A stretch of DNA of 64,000 bases from Bradyrhizobium sp. CER78 (GTDB lineage Bacteria > Pseudomonadota > Alphaproteobacteria > Rhizobiales > Xanthobacteraceae). The notes beneath the pieces were generated by a model. The model was given only the letters and a program-made list of their open reading frames with translations. It was not told the origin of the DNA and ran no database searches. Made by a program: the position numbers and the translations under genes. The DNA is taken from positions 1-64,000 of the forward strand of contig NZ_JARVWP010000029.1 in NCBI RefSeq assembly GCF_029846235.1. Reading direction: 5' to 3'. This document shows positions 16,941-26,822 of this stretch, one piece after another (position 1 is the first letter of the stretch; each line of letters opens with the position of its first letter).

Positions 16941-18122
16941 CTAGATCGTCTTGATCACATTGAAGTCGAGACCGTCGGCTTCGGCAAGATAGATCGGCAT
17001 TTCGGCGCGGCCGTCACGAATGGTGACCGTGCCGCGCGCACCGCTGTAGTCGAGGTTGCGCGCCGCTGAGGACAGCGGTCCCGTCGACAGCGAGCGGGCC
17101 CGGTTGGCCGCCGCTTCGAGGAAGCGCATCCCCTCATAGTTCGACTGCCCGACCGAGCCGATCGGCGGCGCGTGCGCCCCGAACATCGCGCGGTAGCTGG
17201 TCTGGAACTCGTCATTGGCGCGCGAGCCGACGCAGCCGAAATAGCCGGAGGCGCAGAACAGGTTCTCGGTCGCGTCCGGCCCGATGCCGAGCAGCACGGT
17301 CTCGTCCATTGCGCCGGCATAGCGCAGAGTGGTGGCGGCGAGCCCGGCTTCCGCGAAGGCGCGGTTGAAGGTGATGCTGTCAGTCCCGATCAGGGTGATC
17401 AGCACAACGTCGGGCCTTGCTGCGCGGATCCGCGCCAGATGCGGCTCGTGATCGTCCTCGCCGAGCGGCACGAACTCCTCGCCGACCACCTGGCCGCCGG
17501 CCTCCTTGATGTAGCGCTTCACCGCGCGATGCGATTGCCAGGGCCAGACATAGTCGCTGCCGATCAGGTACCAGCGCTGCGCCTTCTTGACCTCGGTGAG
17601 CCAGTGGATCGCCGGGCGGCTCTCGGCCCGCGGCGTCTCGCCGATCGCCATCACGCCGGGCGTCCGCTCGCCGCCCTCATAGACCGGCGTGTAGACATAG
17701 GGGATGCGGCCGCTCGTGACCTTGCGCAGCGCGAGGCGGACCGCACTGATATGCGAGCCCATGATCACGTCGATCTCGTCGTAGGCGATCGCCCGCTCGG
17801 CGCGGCGCACCACCTCATCGATCGGCCCGCCGGCGTCGTACATCGACAATTCGACCTCGCGGCCGCGGATGCCGCCGCGCCGGTTGATCTCGGCAACCGC
17901 CAGCATCACGCTGTTGGCGGAGATCGGCCCCCAGATGCCGGGCGCGCCGGAGAAGGTGATGAAATTGCCGATCCGAAGCTTGCTGTCGGTGCCGCCACGG
18001 CGCGAGGAGCCCGGCTTGACGGTCAAAGCGAGATCGGCCGCGCAGGACGACGGACTTCGAAACAGGTGCGGCGGCGCGACGGGCAAGCCGCCATACGCCT
18101 GGTAAGAGACCGTCGAGAGCAC
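16941..18122 (-). CDS. AmiC-like periplasmic-binding-fold protein without signal peptide, paralog 2
   Basis: A 393-residue paralog of the gene at 15670; long stretches such as YLIGSDYVWPWQSHRAVKRY are identical. Motifs include NFITFSGAPGIWGPI, MYDAGGPIDEVVRRAE and YTPVYEGGERTPGV. The GTG at 18122 (VLSTVSYQAYGGLP) has a well-spaced ACAGGAG and aligns with the start of its paralog; the frame is open further upstream to 18275. No signal peptide is visible. It is first gene of the leftward pair and divergent from marR. Predicted role: cytoplasmic ligand sensor or atypical binding protein for the amidase/ABC system. Confidence 0.82.
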   Translation of the reverse strand: MLSTVSYQAYGGLPVAPPHLFRSPSSCAADLALTVKPGSSRRGGTDSKLRIGNFITFSGAPGIWGPISANSVMLAVAEINRRGGIRGREVELSMYDAGGPIDEVVRRAERAIAYDEIDVIMGSHISAVRLALRKVTSGRIPYVYTPVYEGGERTPGVMAIGETPRAESRPAIHWLTEVKKAQRWYLIGSDYVWPWQSHRAVKRYIKEAGGQVVGEEFVPLGEDDHEPHLARIRAARPDVVLITLIGTDSITFNRAFAEAGLAATTLRYAGAMDETVLLGIGPDATENLFCASGYFGCVGSRANDEFQTSYRAMFGAHAPPIGSVGQSNYEGMRFLEAAANRARSLSTGPLSSAARNLDYSGARGTVTIRDGRAEMPIYLAEADGLDFNVIKTI

Positions 18123-18214
18123 GCCAACTCCTGTCTGGGAAGCAATACGCAACGCAGCCAGCGGGCGGTCACGGCATCCGCCCTTTGGTTGGGGGAATAT
18201 CCTAGGGGAAAATA

Positions 18215-18226
18215 TTGAATATTCAA
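18215..18226. promoter_or_regulatory. Perfect palindrome TTGAATATTCAA, candidate MarR operator
   Basis: A 12-bp perfect palindrome, with a second small palindrome CAATTG right after it at 18227, in the intergenic region between the divergent sbp pair and marR. The position suits autoregulation by MarR plus control of the leftward genes. It shares TTGAA/TTCAA half-sites with the palindrome at 15491-15518. Confidence 0.5.
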
Positions 18227-18300
18227 CAATTGAAGTGCATATAGAAATGGCATGCATTGCCGGACATTCATTCACCGGGTCAGGAACCAGGTCTCACGCC

Positions 18301-18744
18301 GTGGCTAAACCGCCGAAAGAAAACTCCCCGATCACCGAACACCTCACCTACCTGCTCGCGCAAGCCAACCGGGAGATCAACCGGCAGTTGGAGACGCGAC
18401 TGGCCAAGGAAGGCGTGCCGGTCGAGCAGTGGCGCATCCTGAAGGTTCTGTCCGACGGCAACGGCCATTCGATGGGCGAGCTCGCCGATGCTGTGCTGCT
18501 CAACCATCCGACGCTGACCAAGATGATCGACCGCATGGTGTCGGACGCGCTGGTCTACCGCGTCCAGGACCCCAAGGATCGCCGCAAGGTGCTGATGTTC
18601 GTCTCCGACCGCGGCAAGGCGCTGTGCCGCCGGCTCAACTCGCTGGCGGTGAGCCAGGAGGAGCACATCGTCGAGAGCTACGGCGACAAGTCGACCACCG
18701 AGCTCAAGCGCCTGCTGGAAAGCCTGATCGGCAGCGCCAATTGA
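18301..18744 (+). CDS. MarR family transcriptional regulator
   Basis: A 147-residue protein from the GTG at 18301 (VAKPPKENSPITEHL); in-frame starts at 18235 (GTG) and 18247 (ATG) would add 22 or 18 residues. The winged helix covers about residues 30-110: WRILKVLSDGNGHSMGELADAV, the recognition region LNHPTLTKMIDRMVSDALVYR, and the wing with the DPKDRRKVLMFVSDRGK motif. It should dimerise and bind palindromic DNA, released by a ligand. It is divergent from the AmiC-like pair, and the amidase/ABC locus is the probable target. Confidence 0.9.
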   Translation: MAKPPKENSPITEHLTYLLAQANREINRQLETRLAKEGVPVEQWRILKVLSDGNGHSMGELADAVLLNHPTLTKMIDRMVSDALVYRVQDPKDRRKVLMFVSDRGKALCRRLNSLAVSQEEHIVESYGDKSTTELKRLLESLIGSAN

Positions 18745-18807
18745 CGCTGCGGCTGTTCGCCGTCGGCTGAGCAGCGCCGCTGCACTTCGCGGCGCCCGAC
18801 TATCGCA

Positions 18808-19086
18808 TCACTTGAGATAAGTGCGGACAACGTCGATCAGGTCGGCGGCGCCTTGCGCCCGTGCCGGATCCTTCTCATGCGCGGGATCGACGACGTGATG
18901 CCGGATGTGCTCCTCAAGCAGCTCGGCGGTCAGTCCGTTCACGGCACCGCGCACCGAGGCGATGAGCATCAGCACGTCGGCGCAGCCGAGCTCGGATTCA
19001 AGCGCACGCTCGACCGCCTCGACCTGCCCCTTGATGCGCCGGATGCGGCCGACGAGCTTCGACTTGTTCTTGATCGTGTGCGACAT
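18808..19086 (-). CDS. RcnR/FrmR-type (CsoR superfamily) metal-sensing repressor
   Basis: A 92-residue all-helical repressor of the DUF156/CsoR superfamily. From the ATG at 19086 (MSHTIKNKSK) it has His3, Cys35, His60 and His64, the ligand set of RcnR and DmeR, which sense Ni2+/Co2+; FrmR-type formaldehyde sensing is less consistent with the full set. An in-frame ATG two codons upstream is possible. A G-tract inverted repeat typical of operators for this family lies immediately upstream at 19096-19116. It is divergent from an exported protein that is the likely target. Confidence 0.9.
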   Translation of the reverse strand: MSHTIKNKSKLVGRIRRIKGQVEAVERALESELGCADVLMLIASVRGAVNGLTAELLEEHIRHHVVDPAHEKDPARAQGAADLIDVVRTYLK

Positions 19087-19095
19087 GATCATCTA

Positions 19096-19116
19096 ATATA
19101 GGGGGGTACCCTATAT
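19096..19116. promoter_or_regulatory. G-tract inverted repeat, candidate operator of the RcnR/FrmR-type repressor
   Basis: ATATAGGG-GGGTA-CCCTATAT contains a run of six G flanked by inverted ATATAGGG/CCCTATAT. CsoR/RcnR-family operators are G/C tracts flanked by AT-rich inverted repeats, so this fits well. It sits 10 nt from the repressor start and 28 nt from the divergent gene start, placed to control both. Confidence 0.7.
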
Positions 19117-19143
19117 CGAGCAAGCGGCAAAGGGCCGGCCGAG

Positions 19144-20121
19144 ATGATGTCGATGAAGCCGATATGCCGCAGCGGCGCGCTCGTGATCGTGCCGATGTTA
19201 TGGGCGCAATCGGCCGGCGCGCACGGCATCGCCGGCAACCGCTATTTCGCCGGCACCATGACCATCGACGATCCCGCGGTGGCCGACGAGCTCATCCTGC
19301 CGAACTTCAACTATCTTGGTTTCCCCGCGCAGGGCAGCGACGTCGTCGAGAATCGCATCAACGGCGCCTTTGCCCGGCTGCTCACGCCGACGCTCGCCTT
19401 CACCCTCGACAGTTCGTGGGTGCATCAGAGCTGGCCGATCGGCCGCACGTCGGGCTTCGACAAGACCAGCATCGGTCTCAAATACGAGGCCTATCGGGAC
19501 AACCGCCACGAGACGCTGGTCTCGGTCGGTCTCGCCTGGGGCATTGGTCACTCCGGCGCGGCCGCGATCGGCACCGATGCGCCCGACACGATCCAGCCGG
19601 GCATCTTCTTCGGCAAGGGGCTTGGCGATCTCCCGGACTCGCTGTCGTGGTTGCGGCCGGTTGCCATCACGGCCGCGGTCGTCGACGAAGTTCCGGTCGG
19701 CTCCGGCGGCGTGGCGCTGGCGCCCAATCCCGTCACCGGCCGGTTCGACACCGTCCTCTCTCCTGCCGTCGAGACGCTGCATTGGGGCTTTTCGGTCCAG
19801 TACAGCACCTTCTATCTCACCAAGCGGTTCGACGGCGGGCCACCCAGGGATGAGCCGCTGAATCAGCTGGTTCCGCTGATCGAATTCAGGTTCGACAGCC
19901 CCCGCGGCCAAGCCACAGCAGCGACCGCGAACCCCGGCTTTGCCTATGTGGCCGTGACCTGGCAGGTGGCCGCCGAGGCGATCATCCCGCTCAACCGCGC
20001 AGGGGGAACCGGGCCGGGCTTCCGGGCACAATTGCTGCTCTTCCTCGACGACCTGGTGCCGTCGCTGTTCGGCAAGCCGCTGCTCACCGACCGCCCCGCA
20101 CACAGCCAGATCGCGTGGTAG
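19144..20121 (+). CDS. Exported, beta-strand-rich protein of unknown function next to metal regulator
   Basis: A 325-residue protein with a signal peptide (hydrophobic GALVIVPMLWAQSAGAHG, cleavage near residue 27). The mature part has many alternating hydrophobic/polar strands (FTLDSSWVHQSW, TSIGLKYEAYRD, HETLVSVGLAWGIGH, GFSVQYSTFYLT, FAYVAVTWQVAAEAIIPL), which resembles an outer-membrane beta-barrel of the phenol-pathway MetA/transporter type, but with an incomplete C-terminal signature. The shared intergenic operator with the RcnR-type repressor suggests metal-induced expression. Function not assigned. Confidence 0.75.
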   Translation: MMSMKPICRSGALVIVPMLWAQSAGAHGIAGNRYFAGTMTIDDPAVADELILPNFNYLGFPAQGSDVVENRINGAFARLLTPTLAFTLDSSWVHQSWPIGRTSGFDKTSIGLKYEAYRDNRHETLVSVGLAWGIGHSGAAAIGTDAPDTIQPGIFFGKGLGDLPDSLSWLRPVAITAAVVDEVPVGSGGVALAPNPVTGRFDTVLSPAVETLHWGFSVQYSTFYLTKRFDGGPPRDEPLNQLVPLIEFRFDSPRGQATAATANPGFAYVAVTWQVAAEAIIPLNRAGGTGPGFRAQLLLFLDDLVPSLFGKPLLTDRPAHSQIAW

Positions 20122-20290
20122 CGCGGCCGGTCAAAAAACCAACCGGCCAATGTCGGACGCCCATCCGCCCGTTCGTCCTCGGAACCGAGCGCCGCGAACG
20201 GTCCCCTGCCCCGGCTCCCGTTCGCGGTGCCGCCTTCTCGCTCTTGCGCGAAGGTCCCGTCCCCCGACCAGTCAACGAGGATTCCCGCCC

Positions 20291-20725
20291 ATGCCTTCGA
20301 TCACGCCGTTCCTCTGGCTCGACAACAACGTCCGCGATGCCGTCGCGTTCTACAAATCGGTGTTTCCGAACGCCGAGATCGAGACCGTCAGCGATTTCAT
20401 GGCAAGCTTCGAGCTCGAGGGCCAGCGGTTCTACGCGCTCAATGGCGGGCCGCAGCACAAGTTCAACGAGGCGGTGTCGTTCTTCCTCAGCGTCGAGACC
20501 CAGGAGCAGGTGGACTACTTCTGGAACAAACTCACCGACGGCGGCCAGGAATCGCGTTGCGGTTGGCTCAAGGATCGCTTCGGCCTGTCCTGGCAGGTGA
20601 TCCCGACAGCGCTGAGCCGCTACCTCGGCGATCCCGACCGCAAGGCCGCCGACCGCGTCATGCAGGCGATGCTGAAGATGCAGAAGATCGTGATCGCCGA
20701 TCTCGACAGGGCATATGCCGGGTGA
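20291..20725 (+). CDS. VOC superfamily protein (PhnB/3-dmu-9_3-mt type)
   Basis: A 144-residue protein, MPSITPFLWLDNNVRDAVAF at its start. The layout (FYKSVFPNAEI, ASFELEGQRFYALNGGP, AVSFFLSVETQEQVDYFWNKL, ESRCGWLKDRFGLSWQVIP) is typical of the PhnB-like vicinal oxygen chelate family once annotated as 3-demethylubiquinone methyltransferases. The terminal DRVMQAMLKMQKIVIADLDRAYAG is also usual. Most members have no proven reaction. The ATG at 20291 was preferred over an upstream open frame of different composition. Confidence 0.85.
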   Translation: MPSITPFLWLDNNVRDAVAFYKSVFPNAEIETVSDFMASFELEGQRFYALNGGPQHKFNEAVSFFLSVETQEQVDYFWNKLTDGGQESRCGWLKDRFGLSWQVIPTALSRYLGDPDRKAADRVMQAMLKMQKIVIADLDRAYAG

Positions 20726-20776
20726 GGCTTCAACATCAATTCGAAGGCTCATTCGCAACAATGCGAGCGTGCTAGC

Positions 20777-20865
20777 GGGTGTAGGGACAGACCGTAAGCG
20801 AAGCGTGCCCACCGTCGAGAGCAACACAAGACGTGGTGGGCACGCTTTCGCTTTGCCCACCCTAC
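20777..20865. repeat. Inverted repeat with GGGTGTAGGG / GCCCACCCTAC ends
   Basis: Arms AAGCGAAGCGTGCCCACC and GGTGGGCACGCTTTCGCTT are near-perfect complements around a short AT-richer loop. It lies between the convergent VOC gene and secA and may serve as a transcription stop for both. No second copy of this family was seen in the window. Confidence 0.75.
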
Positions 20866-20886
20866 AATCGCGACGATTGCCGCGGC

Positions 20887-23751
<2,865 letters not shown>

Positions 23752-23783
23752 GCGAAATTCCTGTTCTTCGGTCTCGAGTTCGG

Positions 23784-23891
23784 TCTTGGTTCAGTCTTGG
23801 AAGTTCTTGGAAGTCTTGCTTGGAAGTCTTGGATTTTTATCTTGGATTTTTGTCTTGGATTTCAGTCTTGGATTTCAGTCTTGGAATACAG
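23784..23891. repeat. 13-nt tandem repeat array in the secA leader
   Basis: Nine units beginning TCTTGG (one TCTTGC) start at 23784, 23795, 23805, 23814, 23827, 23840, 23853, 23866 and 23879. The last five intervals are exactly 13 nt (for example TCTTGGATTTCAG). The array ends about 33 nt from the secA start codon and would be transcribed as a CCAAGA-rich, weakly structured tract in the secA mRNA. Confidence 0.9.
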
Positions 23892-23944
23892 CCTGAGATG
23901 ATCCGCCGGATCGCCTATCAACTCACCGTGACGCGCTACGGTTC

Positions 23945-23963
23945 GAGCCCCGGCCCGGGGCTC
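23945..23963. promoter_or_regulatory. Strong GC hairpin in the secA leader
   Basis: GAGCCCCGG-C-CCGGGGCTC: 9-bp perfect arms around one base. On the secA strand it is not followed by a U tract, so it is more likely a structural leader element than a simple terminator. It lies between the putative secA promoter and the tandem repeats. Confidence 0.5.
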
Positions 23964-24054
23964 CTCCGCCAATTGAGTGGGAAACGGGCCATCCTGGGTT
24001 CAACGGCGAAAAACGCAGCAAAATAAGCGTTCTCACCGGTGACACGGTCGGCCA

Positions 24055-24083
24055 GAGATATGGCCCGGTCGGGGGGTTGTCAA
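24055..24083 (-). promoter_or_regulatory. Putative secA promoter
   Basis: On the minus strand, TTGACA (24083-24078), a 17-nt spacer and TATCTC (24060-24055). The -35 is perfect and the -10 matches four of six consensus positions. It predicts a transcript start near 24047 and a leader of roughly 295 nt. Prediction only. Confidence 0.5.
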
Positions 24084-24113
24084 CGCCGCCAAGATGTCAA
24101 GGAATTCATCATT

Positions 24114-24142
24114 TTGACAAGACTTTCGCGTTGCCAATGTAA
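24114..24142 (+). promoter_or_regulatory. Putative promoter for the parvulin-type foldase gene
   Basis: TTGACA at 24114-24119, 17-nt spacer, ATGTAA at 24137-24142. It lies 60 nt before the foldase ATG and is divergent from the secA promoter. The -10 is weak, so the exact register is uncertain. Confidence 0.4.
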
Positions 24143-24201
24143 CACGATTGGGCGAGTGTCCGCCCCGCTCGAGCTTCCCCCCTTTAGACCAAGGATTTTG
24201 C

Positions 24202-25131
24202 ATGACCACCTCGCCTCCGGAAACCAAAACCGGCCTGCGCCTCGGCCTCGCTACCCTCGCCGCCACGGGCTGTCTTGTCGCAGTGCTGGCTGCCGGCCTT
24301 CCGGTCCGCGCCGCGGAATCCGACCCGGTGCTGGCGAAGGTGAACGGCGCCGAGATCCACGCCAGCGACGTGGCGCTCGCCGAGGAGGAACTCGGCCCGA
24401 GCCTGCAGCAGATGGACCCCTCGACCCGCAAGGACAACGTGCTGTCCTTCCTGATCGACATGAAGATCGTGTCCAAGGCCGCCGAGGACAAGAAGATCGA
24501 GAACAATGACGACTTCAAGAAGCGGCTCGCCTTCACCCGCAACCGCCTGTTGATGGACAGCCTGCTTGCCAGCGAAGGCAAGGCCGCGACCACCGACGAC
24601 GCCATGAAGAAGGTCTATGAAGAGGCCGCCAAGCAGATCACCGGCGAGCAGGAGGTGCACGCCCGCCACATCCTGGTCGAGACCGAGGACGAGGCCAAGG
24701 CGATCAAGGCCGAGCTCGACAAGGGTGCTGACTTCGCCGAGCTCGCCAAGAAGAAGTCCAAGGACCCCGGCGCCTCCGACGGCGGCGACCTCGGCTTCTT
24801 CACCAAGGAGCAGATGGTGCCGGAATTCTCCGCGGTCGCCTTCACGCTCGAGCCGGGCAAGATCTCCGATCCGGTCAAGTCGCAGTTCGGCTGGCACATC
24901 ATCAAGGTCGAGGAAAAGCGCAACCGCAAGGCGCCCGACTTCGAGCAGGTGAAGGCCCAGATCGAGACCTATGTGACCCGCAAGGCCCAGGCCGACTACG
25001 TCGCCAAGCTGCGCGAGGCCGCCAAGGTCGAGCGCATGGACAAGCCGGCCGCCGATGCGGCGGCACCGGCGGATGCCGCCAAGGACGCGCCAAAGCCGGC
25101 CGACAACAAGATGGCCCCGGCGAAGAAGTAG
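24202..25131 (+). CDS. Exported peptidylprolyl isomerase, parvulin (PpiC/SurA) type
   Basis: A 309-residue periplasmic foldase. The signal peptide GLATLAATGCLVAVLAAGLPVRAAE ends near residue 38. A SurA-like N-terminal helical region follows. The parvulin domain is at about residues 155-245, with EQEVHARHILVETEDEAKA, FAELAKKKSKDPGASDGGDL, and the SQFGWHIIKVEEKR end. The C-terminus is Ala/Pro/Lys low complexity. The ATG at 24202 was chosen over an upstream frame. It is divergent from secA, a sensible pairing of export and folding functions. Confidence 0.92.
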   Translation: MTTSPPETKTGLRLGLATLAATGCLVAVLAAGLPVRAAESDPVLAKVNGAEIHASDVALAEEELGPSLQQMDPSTRKDNVLSFLIDMKIVSKAAEDKKIENNDDFKKRLAFTRNRLLMDSLLASEGKAATTDDAMKKVYEEAAKQITGEQEVHARHILVETEDEAKAIKAELDKGADFAELAKKKSKDPGASDGGDLGFFTKEQMVPEFSAVAFTLEPGKISDPVKSQFGWHIIKVEEKRNRKAPDFEQVKAQIETYVTRKAQADYVAKLREAAKVERMDKPAADAAAPADAAKDAPKPADNKMAPAKK

Positions 25132-25203
25132 GCTTCTCGGCACTGAACCGATCGAAGTTGCGATGGCCGGGCACGTCCCGGCCATTTGCTTTTGCGGTGC
25201 CTT

Positions 25204-25292
25204 CGTAGCCCGGATGGAGCGAGGCGTAATCCGGGACAGGATGATCCGCGGGCACAGCGGCCCCGGATTTCGCTTCGCTCCATCCGGGCTAC
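25204..25292. repeat. Inverted repeat with CGTAGCCCGGATGGAGCG ends
   Basis: CGTAGCCCGGATGGAGCGAG on the left pairs with CGCTCCATCCGGGCTACG on the right, with inner GTAATCCGGG and CCCCGGATTTC also inverted. It fills most of the gap between the foldase gene and argJ. Single copy in this window. Confidence 0.8.
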
Positions 25293-25396
25293 GGATCGTT
25301 GTTTCTTGAACGATTGATGACACTCGCGTTGCCCTCTCCCGCTTCAGGCGGCGAGATGTTATGCAGCGCTTCCCTCCCGTAGCCGGAAGCTTGCCG

Positions 25397-26638
25397 ATGT
25401 CCACCGCCGTCTCCCCCCTCGCCCCGCCCGACGTTCCCGAGATGCCCGTGATCGCGGGGGTGCGGCTTGCGACCGCTGCCGCCGGCATCCGCTACAAGGG
25501 CCGCACCGACGTGCTGCTCGCACTGCTGGACAAGGGCACCACGGTGGCCGGCGTCTTCACCAAGTCGAAGTGCCCGTCGGCACCGGTCGAATGGTGCCGC
25601 GCCAAGCTGAAGGGCGGAGCTGCGCGCGCGCTGGTGGTCAATTCCGGCAACGCCAATGCCTTCACCGGCAAGACCGGCAAGGTCTCCACCGCGCTGACCG
25701 CGCAGATCGCAGCGAAGGCGGTCGGCTGCGCGACGTCGGACGTGTTCCTGGCCTCCACCGGCGTGATCGGCGAGCCGCTCGACGCCACCAAGTTCGACGG
25801 CGTGCTGGCGCAGCTCGCAGAGACCGCGACCCCCGATCTCTGGATGGACGCGGCCAAGGCGATCATGACCACCGACACCTTCCCGAAGGTCGCCACCGCG
25901 ACCGTGAAGCTCGGCAAGGCCAAGGTGACGATCAACGGCATGGCCAAGGGCGCCGGCATGATCATGCCCGACATGGCGACCATGCTGTCCTTCATCTTCA
26001 CCGACGCGCCGCTGTCGGCTGGCGTGCTGCAATCGCTGCTCAAGGCCGGCGTCGAGGACACCTTCAATGCGCTGACCATCGACGGCGACACCTCGACCTC
26101 GGACACGCTGCTCGCCTTTGCAACCGGCGCTGCGGCCGCCAACGGCGCGCCGAAGATCTCGCGCGCCAGCGACCCGCGTCTGAAGGCGTTCACCAAGGCG
26201 TTCCAGCAGATCCTCGCTGACCTCTCCGAGCAGGTGGCGCGCGACGGCGAAGGCGCCCGCAAGCTGGTCGAAGTCGTGGTCGAGGGCGCGACGACAAAGC
26301 CGTCGGCGCGCAAGATCGCGATGTCGATCGCCAATTCGCCGCTGGTGAAGACCGCGATCGCCGGCGAGGACGCCAATTGGGGCCGCGTGGTGATGGCGGT
26401 CGGCAAGGCCGGCGAACCCGCCAACCGCGACAAGCTCTCGATCTCCTTCAACGGCATCCGCGTCGCCAAGAGCGGCGCACGCGATCCGTCCTACAATGAG
26501 AAAGAGGTGTCGGAGGCGATGAAGGCGCCGAAGATCCAGATCAAGGTCGCGCTCGGCCTCGGCAAGGCGAAAGACCGCGTGCTGACCTGCGACCTCACCA
26601 AGGAATACGTCGCGATCAACGGCGATTACCGGTCGTAG
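25397..26638 (+). CDS. argJ: Bifunctional ornithine acetyltransferase / N-acetylglutamate synthase
   Basis: Recycles the acetyl group from N-acetylornithine to glutamate in arginine synthesis. The family self-cleaves before a conserved Thr; here KGAGMIMPDMATMLSF has the A-TML cleavage site, with Thr as the nucleophile of the beta chain. The C-terminal GEDANWGRVVMAVGKAGE and the ending NGDYRS are typical. The start MSTAVSPLAPPDVPEMP gives 413 residues; an ATG 36 nt upstream (25361) is possible. Monocistronic in appearance. Confidence 0.95.
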   Translation: MSTAVSPLAPPDVPEMPVIAGVRLATAAAGIRYKGRTDVLLALLDKGTTVAGVFTKSKCPSAPVEWCRAKLKGGAARALVVNSGNANAFTGKTGKVSTALTAQIAAKAVGCATSDVFLASTGVIGEPLDATKFDGVLAQLAETATPDLWMDAAKAIMTTDTFPKVATATVKLGKAKVTINGMAKGAGMIMPDMATMLSFIFTDAPLSAGVLQSLLKAGVEDTFNALTIDGDTSTSDTLLAFATGAAAANGAPKISRASDPRLKAFTKAFQQILADLSEQVARDGEGARKLVEVVVEGATTKPSARKIAMSIANSPLVKTAIAGEDANWGRVVMAVGKAGEPANRDKLSISFNGIRVAKSGARDPSYNEKEVSEAMKAPKIQIKVALGLGKAKDRVLTCDLTKEYVAINGDYRS

Positions 26639-26675
26639 GCCGCGCTCGCCACCGCGAGGAGTACTATTCTCCGCC

Positions 26676-26800
26676 ATCATCCTGAGGTGCGAGCGGAGCG
26701 AGCCTCGAAGGATGTACGGCCCGGATGGCGCCCCGTGGAGAGAGTCGGGCCGTCGACCCTTCGAGACGCCGCGCGAAAGCGCGGCTCCTCAGGGTGACGG
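26676..26800. repeat. Palindromic interspersed repeat (CTCCTCAGG family), copy B
   Basis: The ends CATCATCCTGAGG and CCTCAGGGTGACGG, with inner CCTCGAAGGATG and CGACCCTTCGAG, match copies at 547-648 and 47273-47425. It lies between convergent argJ and the TadG-like gene. Confidence 0.8.
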
Positions 26801-26822
26801 TGAGAGAGGGTATGGGCTTTCG

